Source: Pyrenochaeta sp. MPI-SDFR-AT-0127
Taxonomy: Eukaryota > Ascomycota > Dothideomycetes > Pleosporales > Cucurbitariaceae
Direction of reading: 5' to 3'
Assembly: GCA_020747015.1 (NCBI GenBank)
Contig: JAGTJM010000039.1
Coordinates: forward strand, 62,001 to 126,000
Length of the DNA: 64,000 nucleotides
A model generated the notes under the pieces. It had not been told where the DNA came from and made no database searches. It saw only the letters and a list, made by a program, of their open reading frames with translations. The position numbers and the translations under genes are program-made. Position 1 is the first letter of the stretch; the number at the start of each line of letters is the position of its first letter. Shown one piece after another: positions 54,577-64,000 of the stretch.

Positions 54577-56372
54577 TTACTTCTCAAGCCTTGCAGCTCT
54601 ATTTTCATCTCTCCACCACTCACATTCTGTTCTCCTAAGTCCATCCCCTTCGACTCTACTGTTGCCAAACGCCTCCATCCTCAACTGTAAGCCTGGACTT
54701 CCCTCCTTGATGTTATCGACATACTTTGGCCACTTTGGCACACCTGTCCTGTTTCCTGCGCTCGGATCACCTAGCGCAATGAAGTCGGAGAAATACGTCA
54801 GCAGCAGCTTACCAACCTCGGGATACTGAACACCGCCAGTGCCACTGGGTTCCGCCCATGTGTACTTTGTGTCCGCAGTGTGGGGAATGCCTTTCCATGT
54901 AGGGAAAGTGTTGTTAACAGCGAAGTTGAGCTTGAAGACAGGCGCGCCAGCGGTCGACATCCGGACAGCTGTTTCTTGGCCTGTGCAAACGTACATGTAG
55001 TCGGTGAGTGCGGCGGAGATACGGTCGTACTGGGTGGAGTTTGGGCTGTGTGCGTATGGCCCATTACTATCCCCTGTAGGATCCGGATACAATGCCTCTA
55101 GATCGGCAAGGTCTTGTTGTGTAAGACCAGGAAGCAGGTTGTGAATGAATGCGAGAAATTCCTCGTTGGTCTCGATATCTCCAGGCGAGTAGTACTTGGC
55201 CTCATCGCGGACATTGGTCGTGATAGTCGGGATATTGTAAAATTGTCCGTTGATGCCTGAGGTCGATCCAGCCTGCTCAAGAAGCGGGCCGCCTCGGGTG
55301 GGCTGAAATGGCCAGGTGATTGCATACTCAGACTCCTCAAATAGTAAGGCGCTGGCATTTTGAATTGCAGCAATTGGAGCCGCACGCAAGCACCCAAGAA
55401 TATTGTCATCCGTGCTGTTAGCCACAGCACCGCAACCTACGAGACCCAGATACCTAGAGAACTGCGTTTGGTAGAGTGGGTATGAGGCATTTGGGAAAGC
55501 GCGAGCGGTAACACTTCCGGATTGGAGGATTGCTTGAGAGAAGAGCGGGGAGGCGCCTTCAATCTTGTCGTAATTGTGAAACAGATGGATACCGACTGAG
55601 TGGGCACCAGCCGAGCGGCCGGCAATGGTGGTGCGCTCCGGATCACCGCCAAAGTCAGATATGTACTGTTGCACAAACTTGAAAAGTAGCTCCTGGTCAC
55701 GGAGTCCGAGGTTGAGAAGACCTAAGCGTTCGAAGACTGGGGATGGAAGAAAACCGAGTGAATTGACCTTGTTGTGGTCAGGTCATATTTTCGTATCACC
55801 TGGCCTTGGCCATGACTTACCCTGTAATTGAATGTCACGACTTCCAATGGCTGTGGCGAGTTTGCCACGAAAGAAGCACCATCAAAGCTTCTCGCACTCC
55901 CTGACACAAACCCACCCTATCATGGTCAATCTTTTTTTAGAGAAGTCGCACTATTGTAGGCACTCACTCCGTGAATCCAGATTAGAACGGGCAGCTTCTC
56001 ACTCAAGGAGATATTCTGCGGGCGGAAAACATTCATACTCAAACATGCCTCGTCGAGCTCGTAGGAAATTGCCGTAGGATCCTGGGTGCATGATAGTCCG
56101 TACTGAGAAGCGTTTCTTGTCCCCGTGAATGCTGTTGGCGGTCCAACTGGTGCGAAACGACTCTGTCCAACCGGTTGGGAAGCATAATCAATGCCAAGCC
56201 ATGCGTCTACTGGTGCGGAAAGAGGCTTGTTCGTCAGACTCTGGCTTACAGTAGTGCCAATGAAACTTCCATAACCAGGAAGTGTCACACTTTGTGCAGC
56301 TTCTGTGGTGGCAAAGCTCGTAAGGACCACAAATGTGGTGAGGGAACGTTGAATGGCATCGAAGGGTCCCAT
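54577..56372 (-). CDS. Secreted type-B carboxylesterase
   Basis: Seen: exons 56372-55968, 55916-55821 and 55767-54577; introns of 51 and 53 bp, all phase 0; 563 aa. The ATG at 56372 gives a signal peptide (IQRSLTTFVVLTSFATTEAA); an earlier in-frame ATG at 56453 would put 27 non-signal residues in front. Motifs: EACLSMNVFRP (the EDCLxxN type-B signature), IHGGGFVSGS oxyanion loop built across intron 1, and AGRSAGAHSVG (catalytic Ser in GRSAG, where GESAG is usual). The His is probably in IPHTADTKYTW. Several N-glycosylation sites (NASQY, NASYP, NNTFP). Family knowledge: COesterase-fold fungal enzymes hydrolyse varied carboxylic esters including aromatic ones. Secreted, it could release acids from plant polymers; substrate not decided. 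Confidence 0.93.
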
Positions 56373-57209
56373 CTTGTCGGGGTAAGATATTAAAAAGGCC
56401 GGAATACTTCCACAATACCCACAAACCATTGAGAAGGTAGGCAATTCTCGCATTCATATAAAATAACAGCCGGTAACGGTGCCCGTCTCGAGGCCTGTAT
56501 GTTCGGGCCTTCATACCCTGCTTGCCGATCTGAGCTCCACCTTCCCCATTCTCGGCAAGAAAGCCGATGACAACATACGTGGGAGCGGAGGTAATTATGC
56601 GCGGAGATTTGTTCCTGTAGGCTACAAATGGGATGCAAAGAACCTTTTTCTACCTGCTGGTGCTAGATTTATGCCCGTGGTGAGACTGACACTAAGCTTA
56701 AAACAGCGAAAAGTGGTTATTGGCTCAACATACATGCTGATGGCTCTGTGAACATGAAAACAACTTAAGTCGAAGAGTACCCTGGATATTGGATGTGAAA
56801 AATGAGTGGAAGGTTTTCGGAGCCAAGAAGTGAAAGGCTTCCGTCGTCTAACGTCGCACTGGAAAAACCCTTGGCCCTCAAAGATCCTTCACCAACTCTT
56901 ATCATCGCCCTTGTGCGAAGCAGCTTGATCCCAACTATCGTCGGTAAAGGCAATCTTGATAAGTTATCACACAATTTTCCCCCGGTGATTTTCCAGTGGG
57001 GAATTGCGTCCGATGACGGAAGAGGGAGAAACCTCGGCTCAACAAAATGCCAAGCTCACTAGCATCCGTCACCCAGCTTCCGACAAAGCCCCATCGGATG
57101 AAGCATCCATCGTTGCCATCCGTTTCGGTTCACGATAAATCACAAAAGCCGCCAGTACCCTGAATACCGCGACCAAACCAGTCCTCAGAGGAGATCACCG
57201 GGGTGCTTC
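56373..57209. promoter_or_regulatory. Divergent region between esterase and Zn2Cys6 gene
   Basis: 837 bp separating two divergent starts, so shared control is possible. No motif is claimed. Confidence 0.35.
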
Positions 57210-59452
57210 ATGGTCACGGGTTCCGAGTCACCAGTTCGCCCAGAGAAGCGACGCCGGCTTGAGCGTGTCACGGCAGCCTGCGATTTGTGCAAGAAACGTA
57301 AGGTCAAATGCGACGGAGAGCAACCATGCGCCTATTGCAAACGTAAGAACCGTGCCGCCACATGCACCTTCACCGCTGCAGCAGCACGAGGTCAGATTCA
57401 TTCGGCTAGTCATACTCCGCACGATCCGAGTGGAGCTCGTCGAGAATGCACTCCACAGCGATCGAAAAGCCACGATGGCCTACCGGAAGCTGGAACCTCA
57501 CTGTCGCCCACGGTTAGCAGGGATGATCGCCATGAGGATACAGCCGTTCCACTGGAAGGCCGCATCCTTCGTGATGCACAGGGAAAGGTCATTTTCATTG
57601 GCGATTGCGCTCCAATATCATTCCTACAAACGGTGAGATATCTTATAGCATCAGAGGTTGATCCAGAAGGATTCCCCATGCAGGCTGTTCGGGATTCCAT
57701 TATTGAAGTTGCTCCATCAACATTGATGAGCCAACAACGCTCTCTGTTCGTGAAAGCAGATAAGATTCAATCCCTGGTAGAAGACTACCTTGTCGTTACC
57801 AGCGGTCTTGTAGACCTGTTTCAACATGATGATCTTTTGGAAGAGACAAAGGCGTGGGCTCGTAGCCTTCAATCGCCCTCAGATGACGTTGGTTCTGCTG
57901 TCTTCTATCTTGTCCTTGCACTTGGTGCACAAGAAGACGACGAAGAACAGGCGGATGCATGGTTCAGGCACGCCAAAGAGCTCCTTCTCAAACACATGGG
58001 CAACAACATGAATGTCTCCATAGTCCAGGGGTTTACTCTTGTGGCCATTTTCATGCTTCGCGCTTTTCAGCCTAATGGGGCATACCTTTACTTTTGTAAG
58101 TTCATTCAACTTTTTGTCTTATATGAGCTCGTGGATATGCTGGCTGAATGGTGTGCCTGATTGTAATTGGTTTTATCAGCTTTACATTCAACTGATCGCT
58201 GACTAGCCCTCTCTGCTCGAACCGCTTATGCTATCGGTATCCATCGGACGGAAGTAAATGCATCGTTTGGCGAACCCATTAGAACTGTTAGGGAACGAAT
58301 TTGGAAAAGTCTTCGTGTCGTCGATATGCTCATTAGTAGCGTACTAGGCCGACCGCCATCAACATCAGACGTTGACTGCACGGTAAAATACAAGGCCACG
58401 AAGTCTGGAAGCGGTATGCATGTAGACATACTAGACGCCAGCGTGCAGATTTTCATGATCATCGAACGCGTCGTGGTGGAAGTCTACTCTCGCAAGCGAA
58501 TTTCTATTCGCATTGCCGACTACGTATCGCGGCAGCTCAAAACTTGGGCATCAAATTGGCTGCGGCCGTTGTCCGATCTTACAGCGGAAGCGAGACAAAT
58601 GAGTGCGTCCCGCAATTCTGTCGTTGGTGCTTGCTCCGCACTCTGTTCCTACTATTACGGTATCCTGCTCTTAACAAGGCCATTCTTGATTTATGATCTG
58701 TATGAGTATATGGGCGCTTCGTTGAAAGGTAGAGGAACGGAAAGCGATCACGAGAATAAGCGCAAATACGCCGATGCCGCGCTCGATGCTGCTGCATCAT
58801 TTGTGGACACTCTAGACAGTGTTATTCAGGCAGGCACCATGCCATATCGCATGCCACTCATAGTGTGAGTCCAAAGCCTCTTTCATTTGACCAATCCTAA
58901 CTAACATACTGTAGATCATGGCTCTTTACCACGTCGCTCGTTTTGGCAGTTGGCATCCTCGGTCGCTCAGGCCGGACATTTCAAGACAGTTGCGAGGCAT
59001 CAGCTCAATGCCTCGACTACTTTGGCAAGGTTGATCCCACTGCGCGACAATATTCCCTTATCGTCCGATCACTGCTCCGTGTTACGACCGCACATGTTCA
59101 GAAAAGAGAATTACATTCACGTATGCAAAGGAAGGAAGCCTCGTCACAATTGTTTGGATTACTCTCTTCTGATACCGATACGCGGCAACACGGTCTACAA
59201 AGCCCTGTCCCACAGCCCACATCTGAGCCGTTGGTCTCATATGCCTCAGAACATGGTCATGCACCCACCACCCCTCTTGTGGACTGGACCTTTTACGATG
59301 CAGACTTTTTCGCAATGCCGTGGCCCACCGAGAACGACCAAGGTCTTCAGGACTTCCTCCAACCTGGCACGCATACCTTAGATGGTGCATCTGTTGCGGA
59401 CATTCCGCTGTTCCCAATATATGACCAACACACGGGTAACGCCTTTATCTAA
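57210..59452 (+). CDS. Zn2Cys6 transcription factor
   Basis: Seen: exons 57210-58095, 58207-58864 and 58915-59452; introns of 111 and 50 bp; 693 aa. The DNA-binding cluster is at about residues 24-53 (CDLCKKRKVKC then CAYCKRKNRAATC) with a basic lead (PEKRRRLERV). The fungal regulatory domain begins near residue 160 (TVRYLIASEVDPEG), continues across the first junction (YFSLSARTAYAIGIHR) and through RERIWKSLRVVDMLISSVLG. The tail is acidic and aromatic (VDWTFYDADFFAMPWPTEND), like an activation domain. It is divergent from the carboxylesterase and next to the catabolic genes, so it is the natural candidate local regulator. Targets and inducer cannot be read from sequence. Stop codons in the 111 bp intron exclude read-through. 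Confidence 0.9.
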
Positions 59453-59521
59453 GTGCACCTGGCCAGCACGGTGCACAATTAAACTTTGATTTTAGAATAG
59501 ATGGTGTCATGATGTCGAGTC

Positions 59522-60847
59522 TCAAGCTGGGTGTGCAACTGCTGCCTCGCTGGTTTCATCTCTTGATGTTCGCAGGAAAGGAATCAGCTTTGTGCCTCCA
59601 GTTCCAACCAACTCTTGCGTTTGCGGCTTCTCCGATGCCATCTTCGTTGAAGCGGATGCAATGTCCTGGCGGTTGACTCCGTTCACTGGTTTTGCCATGC
59701 GGCTCGGAATTATGATGTATCTGGTCACCAAGGCGATGTGTTTGTCACGAAACCCACTGAGAGCTGCGACAGCTTCATTGAATGCAGCCAAAAGCTCCAA
59801 GTTGCCCTGATGACATTCGACGTAACCGCGGATGTTTGCGATGGCCTCAACATCGTCGAGGAATCGGGCATGTGGGCCCGGCATGTAGCGGCGCATCTCA
59901 GCATGGAATCCTTCACTTCGGCTGTGGTCAACCGAAAGGACGGCGTCGAAGAACTGTAGCAAAGAACTTTGTCCGTTACTGCCACCACGGTACTTCCTCC
60001 ACGATCCTTTTCCGTCACCTTCGTCGTAGAAGACGCCGTTCGGCAAGCCGGCAGCTTCCATGTTCATACTGCCCGCCAGGAAAGGCCTGATGGTATGATA
60101 GAACACCTGTGGATTGCATCGCTCATCCATGCGCTCTAGCAGTCTCCCAATGTCTTGCATACCCTGCTTAAAATATTGGAGGGCAAAAATGATTGTCTGA
60201 ACATCGTCTACCTCCGCTGCCCCCACTGCACCAAGCATGGTCTCGATCAAAGGTCCGGCCCTGGCCTCCATTGCATTTGAGATGATAAAAAACCACGATT
60301 CGTCATCGGTTCCTGTCGCCGTGTGAAGTGCGACGAGATTTTGGGGTTGGGTGAGATCCGCATCAGGTTTTAGAGGTTTCCAATTCCAAAGGTTCAACGC
60401 CGCGTACGTTGCTACGGGGTGCACTTCAAGTCTTTCGGCAGTTTGAAGGAAGGGAGCAGAGATCGCAGGTGGGAGACGCTGCGTACCCAGTTAGCGATTG
60501 AGGTTCTGGTAGCCTCTATTTTTAAGCAGTGGATTTACCTCTGATGGTAATGGACCCGTCCAAATGTAGCCTTGGGCAATGACGGCCAATATGGAGTGTG
60601 CTCTTTGCCATTCTGGCTCACTTTTCAAGTGACAGACTGAGAGGATGGGTAACTTATCTACCCTTTGTCGAATCTGCTGCACCTCGATCAGAACGGGCAG
60701 CTCGTCGATGATGCTTTCCCATGGTTGGTAATAATCATGTGGTAGGCGACTCAACGGCGTGTCTGCCGGCAAGAAACCATTTTTTGAAATACCATATTGC
60801 GGAAGAGCCGCGATGGACGGAAGCACTTCAATCTTGTGAGGGCTCAT
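59522..60847 (-). CDS. Indoleamine 2,3-dioxygenase
   Basis: Seen: exons 60847-60539 and 60478-59522 with a 60 bp intron in phase 0; 421 aa. Family blocks: ISKNGFLPADTPLSRLP (N-terminus), AHSILAVIAQGYIW, NLWNWKPLKP, FYHTIRPFLAGSMNM, LLQFFDAVLSVDH, EMRRYMPGPHARFL, and FRDKHIALVTRYIIIPSR, which carries the proximal haem-ligand His. Family knowledge: it oxidises L-tryptophan to N-formylkynurenine with O2 and haem, in the cytosol. The SGSMNMEAAGLPNGV region is the fungal form of the active-site loop, and the length is normal for fungal IDO. It is divergent from kynureninase (472 bp gap), so two steps of the kynurenine pathway are adjacent; the formamidase and 3-monooxygenase are not here. The C-terminal ~45 residues are Ser/Thr/Glu-rich and outside the fold. 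Confidence 0.95.
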
Positions 60848-61319
60848 AGTGGAAAAGTATATTTGTTATTAATGATAAGGGGCTCTTGCGAGGATACATC
60901 ATTCCTGGAGCGCGGCGAACACCGCATTTATTATGACCCAGAGCACGACCCACTTTGCTATACGATTCAAGTTTGTCTGGTTGACTTCTGCTGATGGCGT
61001 GACGTACATTATCGTGTGCTTAGCAACGGCCGCTAAGTTGACGGATCGGACTTCCGTCGAGACATCCGACGAAAAGCCACTGTAACAGAAAGCGGAAGGT
61101 GGCAACGGAAGCTTAGCGCAAAGTCGTCGGATGCAAGTCGGGGAACGAAGTAACAGAATTTTGAGTGTAGACGTAATTCCACAGATGGAGCAATTATTAA
61201 TACGGCTGCAGTACCCTGCTTCACAAGTTCCTGGCACCACTTCAGACTCCTACATTCAACTTCCTCAACACTGGCTCCAAGCCCTGAACCAAGAACACAG
61301 AGTAAACATTACTATCGCG
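60848..61319. promoter_or_regulatory. Shared divergent promoter of kynurenine-pathway genes
   Basis: 472 bp between the IDO and kynureninase starts. Co-regulation is plausible; no motif is claimed. Confidence 0.35.
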
Positions 61320-62795
61320 ATGGACGCAATAAACGCAATCGAGCAACTACGCCAAGGCCACAAGCCACAATGGCCAGCTAACGCCGACTCGCTGGACTTT
61401 GCACAAACACTCGACAACCACAGTGACATAGCGAAGACATTCCGACACGAGTTCATAGTTCCCACAAAAGCGCAACTCAAGAGGAAAACACTTATTGATG
61501 ATGCGAAAACCGCTGCACAGGCTTCCGGCCCAGATGACGAGAGCATATATTTCTGCGGCAACTCCTTGGGCTTGCAACCCAAAGCCGTTGGAGAACATCT
61601 CAACGCATACTTGAAAACATGGGGATCCATCGCCGTTGGAGGCCACTTCACACGTCTCGAGGATTCGCCACTTACACCGTATCAAGATATGGTTGCCGAA
61701 TGCGCGAGAAAAATGTCCCATATTGTTGGCGCGTCGCCCTCAGAAGTTGTCGCGATGAACACTCTCACTATCAATCTTCATTTGATGATGGCTGCTTTCT
61801 ACAAACCCACAGAAAAGAAGCACAAGATCATGTGCGAGTGGCGACCATTTCCTTCTGACTGGTATGCCATCGAATCGCAAATAGAATGGCACGGCCTCGA
61901 TCCCAAGCAGTCAATGTTACTTGTCAAGCCAGATGACGGATATACAATGACCACAGAAAACATTTTGAGCCTTATTGATAAGGAGGCCGATGAGCTTGCT
62001 CTTATCTTACTCCCAGGAATTCAATACTACAGTGGTCAACTCCTCGACATTCCGACTATCACAGCACATGCTCGCAAACATGGAATTACGATAGGTTGGG
62101 ACCTGGCCCACGCAGCTGGTAATGTTGAATTGAAGCTACATGACTGGGATGTCGACTTTGCATGCTGGTGTACATATAAATACATGAACTCCGGTGCCGG
62201 TGCTGTTGCGGGAGCCTTTATTCACTCGAAGCACGGCGACAACGGACACTACAAGGGTCTCAAGGGCTGGTATGGCCACGACAAGTCATCGCGCTTCCTC
62301 ATGGACAACAAGTTCGTGCCAACGCCCGGTGCGCAAGGCTTCCAATGCTCCAACCCATCAATTGTCGACCTTACTTGTTTGTCCGGGTCACTCAGCGTCT
62401 TCGAGAAGACGTCCATGACAATTTTACGATCAAGATCGCTCCTTCTTACCGCATACGCCGAGCATCTCCTCACGCAAATTGCGAGTCGGAACATCAAAGA
62501 CGGCAGCTTCCCCTTCCAGATCATCACACCTTCAGATCCTCGGTTCCGTGGCGCACAGCTGAGCGTTCTACTCACAGAGGACATTTTCGAAGATGCTAGT
62601 GCGGCCCTCGAAGCAAACGGTGTTATTTGCGACAAACGGAAACCTGGCATCATTCGTGTTGCGCCTGTGCCAATGTATAACACTTTTGGGGATGTGTGCA
62701 GGTTTATGCAGATCTTCGAAGAAGCGTTGCATACGTCAACACAAGAGCAAAGTCAACAGACTAGAGGAGATAACACAGTTGAAGCCAGGTTATAA
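61320..62795 (+). CDS. BNA5: Kynureninase
   Basis: Seen: one exon of 491 aa. The ATG at 61320 (MDAINAIEQLRQG) is chosen because it begins the family-like part; an upstream in-frame ATG at 61131 would add 63 residues without signature. PLP-enzyme landmarks: YFCGNSLGLQP, VVAMNTLTINLHLMMAAFY, WRPFPSDWYAIESQIEWHG, IGWDLAHAAGNVELKLHDWD (PLP-pyridine Asp) and CTYKYMNSGAGAVAGAFIH, whose Lys carries PLP. The end has KRKPGIIRVAPVPMYNTF. Family knowledge: cleaves kynurenine to anthranilate or 3-hydroxykynurenine to 3-hydroxyanthranilate plus alanine, in the cytosol, for NAD synthesis or tryptophan catabolism. It is divergent from IDO. Full normal length with no broken motif. Confidence 0.97.
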   Translation: MDAINAIEQLRQGHKPQWPANADSLDFAQTLDNHSDIAKTFRHEFIVPTKAQLKRKTLIDDAKTAAQASGPDDESIYFCGNSLGLQPKAVGEHLNAYLKTWGSIAVGGHFTRLEDSPLTPYQDMVAECARKMSHIVGASPSEVVAMNTLTINLHLMMAAFYKPTEKKHKIMCEWRPFPSDWYAIESQIEWHGLDPKQSMLLVKPDDGYTMTTENILSLIDKEADELALILLPGIQYYSGQLLDIPTITAHARKHGITIGWDLAHAAGNVELKLHDWDVDFACWCTYKYMNSGAGAVAGAFIHSKHGDNGHYKGLKGWYGHDKSSRFLMDNKFVPTPGAQGFQCSNPSIVDLTCLSGSLSVFEKTSMTILRSRSLLLTAYAEHLLTQIASRNIKDGSFPFQIITPSDPRFRGAQLSVLLTEDIFEDASAALEANGVICDKRKPGIIRVAPVPMYNTFGDVCRFMQIFEEALHTSTQEQSQQTRGDNTVEARL

Positions 62796-63313
62796 ATCGA
62801 TGTGGCTATTTGTTCCGCTGTTTTACGATGCATAGCTTTGTTTGTACATATAGAATTCAATAATTCCTGACTAGAAAATATAGTCTTTTTATTGCAATTT
62901 ATCTTAAAAATCTTGCCTTCTAGAAAATCCCAGCTTGTGCATCCTGCCTCTCCCCCCGAATGAACTGAAGTGAACCATTGTTTGTTCATGCCCAAACGCT
63001 GCTCGTGGGCACACTACTACTGACGAAGGCATCTCCACATATGCGCCCAAACATGCTACTCAGGGATAGATGCATAGAACTTTGCACCGGAAACTGGACG
63101 AATAGGGTCGTCTCAATCTGACCTGCAGATGGTCGCACGCGTGCAAGGATGTCTGCGCCATAGCCACACCACGCATGGGCCTAGACACAGCCTCCCCTCA
63201 AGATTTCCTCTCGACTCTAAAACCTTCATCTTCAACACCCTTCCTCCGCTCGTTTTCGAGTGTGGTTCTAGGGGAGGTGTGTATGAAAGCTTCGGCACAC
63301 TTAGCCCAACACG
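62796..63313. other. Intergenic, no gene seen
   Basis: 518 bp between kynureninase and the right-edge gene, presumably the latter's promoter. Confidence 0.4.
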
Positions 63314-64000
63314 ATGGCCGAGGCTGTAGGCCTAGCGGCGAGCATCATCCAGATCGCCGGAGCTGGTGCGAAGCTCTCCATAGCCTTGTACAATTTTACC
63401 GACTCGGCAGCCCGCGCAGATCAAGACATCAGGCACATTGCCGACGATGTCGAGCTCACAGCCAACGCCCTTGAAAACGTTGGTAAGGTATTTGAAACCG
63501 AGGAAGCAAAGTCAATTGTATCGAAGAAAGCGATCCAGCACGCGAACAATATCATCAAGAAATGCGAAGATGTGTTCAATGAGATTTCAGACATGATTGA
63601 AAAGAGGAGGAAGATTGGGAAAGACGGTAAAAAGAGCTTGAGTATGATGGGCAAGTTGGCTTGGCCAATGAAAGAACAGAGAGTCGAGCTGAATCGTAGG
63701 AGGCTGGAGAGCTTGAAGAACAGTCTTGTCCTTCTTCTCAATGTGCTACAACTCGCGCAAGGACAGGCACGAGGGTACTATGAGCCTTTCGTGTCTATAA
63801 CAACTCTCTCACTGACAACTTCTACAGGAAGATGGAAAAGGGCGTTATGGAAGAAGAGCGCGAGAAAATACGTGAGCTCCATCAACGCCAACAAGACTCC
63901 CTAAAGAGCTTGCAGGCGCTAGAGAGCAAATTATGCCAAGTTGCTCTCGATGATGAAGAGACGCTCCAGGGCTCCACTGCGACATCACGGGTACCCACAT
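63314..64000 (+). CDS. Protein with fungal STAND/NLR N-terminal domain (3' end off window)
   Basis: Seen: exons 63314-63774 and 63828->64000 with a 53 bp intron. The N-terminus, MAEAVGLAASIIQIAGAGAK then LSIALYNFTDSAARADQDIR, is the helical 'fungal N-terminal domain of STAND proteins'. It is followed by HIADDVELTANALENVGKVF, a Lys-rich helix and a coiled-coil-like stretch in exon 2 (MEEEREKIRELHQRQQDSLK). Family knowledge: this domain heads many fungal NLR-like STAND receptors (NACHT or NB-ARC plus repeats) and also shorter proteins. Which applies cannot be told, because the window ends before any NTPase or repeat region. Confidence 0.85.

Noticed and set aside
41619..59452. Secondary-metabolite cluster
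   Set aside because: No polyketide synthase, non-ribosomal peptide synthetase, terpene synthase or cyclase is present; the enzymes fit catabolism better.
1..64000. tRNA, rRNA or CRISPR features
   Set aside because: No convincing tRNA A/B box pair, rRNA stretch or spaced repeat array was seen on reading both strands; a tRNAscan-SE run would settle tRNAs.

Overview
This window is nuclear DNA from a filamentous ascomycete. The signs are genes with several 46-75 bp GT-AG introns and CTAAC/CTAAT branch points, Zn2Cys6 regulators, HET-domain genes, a fungal STAND-type N-terminal domain, a Kex2-processed repeat protein and a ZIP/Asp f 2 zinc locus. Protein style suggests a Dothideomycete, perhaps Pleosporales; that is inference. 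I see no rRNA, tRNA, CRISPR array or complete autonomous transposon. Almost every gene is spliced, so the coordinates are exon models built from reading frame, splice sites and family resemblance.

Layout. 0-3.3 kb: a fungal multi-pass membrane protein (cut by the left edge) and a PQ-loop transporter. 6.2-7.1 kb: a secreted proline-rich Kex2-processed protein. 7.2-10.8 kb: an HTD2-type dehydratase divergent from a cutinase-regulator-like Zn2Cys6 factor. 11.1-15.1 kb: a divergent Asp f 2/Pra1 zincophore and ZIP zinc transporter. 15.7-20 kb: an unknown single-pass membrane protein, a BTB protein with an FG-repeat tail, and an SDR. 20.8-26 kb: a HET protein and a second BTB protein. 28.2-32.9 kb: Doa1/Ufd3 and a DUF2237 protein. 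33-41 kb: a second HET protein, a fungal conserved protein, a secreted cysteine-rich single-pass protein, and a MITE-like element in gene-poor DNA.

41.6-59.5 kb holds a group that looks like one catabolic toolkit: a sugar transporter, a 4-coumarate-CoA-ligase-like enzyme ending in AKL (PTS1), an intracellular GH43, a secreted intradiol dioxygenase, an HSL-type hydrolase, a secreted type-B carboxylesterase and a Zn2Cys6 regulator. My reading is use of arabinoxylan and its ester-linked aromatic acids; the cluster as a unit is inference. 59.5-62.8 kb carries divergent indoleamine 2,3-dioxygenase and kynureninase genes (tryptophan to kynurenine to anthranilate/NAD). The window ends inside a gene with a fungal STAND/NLR N-terminal domain.

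The best leads are the 41.6-59.5 kb cluster, the Kex2-processed protein with three PVKR-DGLG junctions, the zinc locus with a likely GC-AG intron that supplies the conserved Cys/His tail, and the 310 bp MITE.
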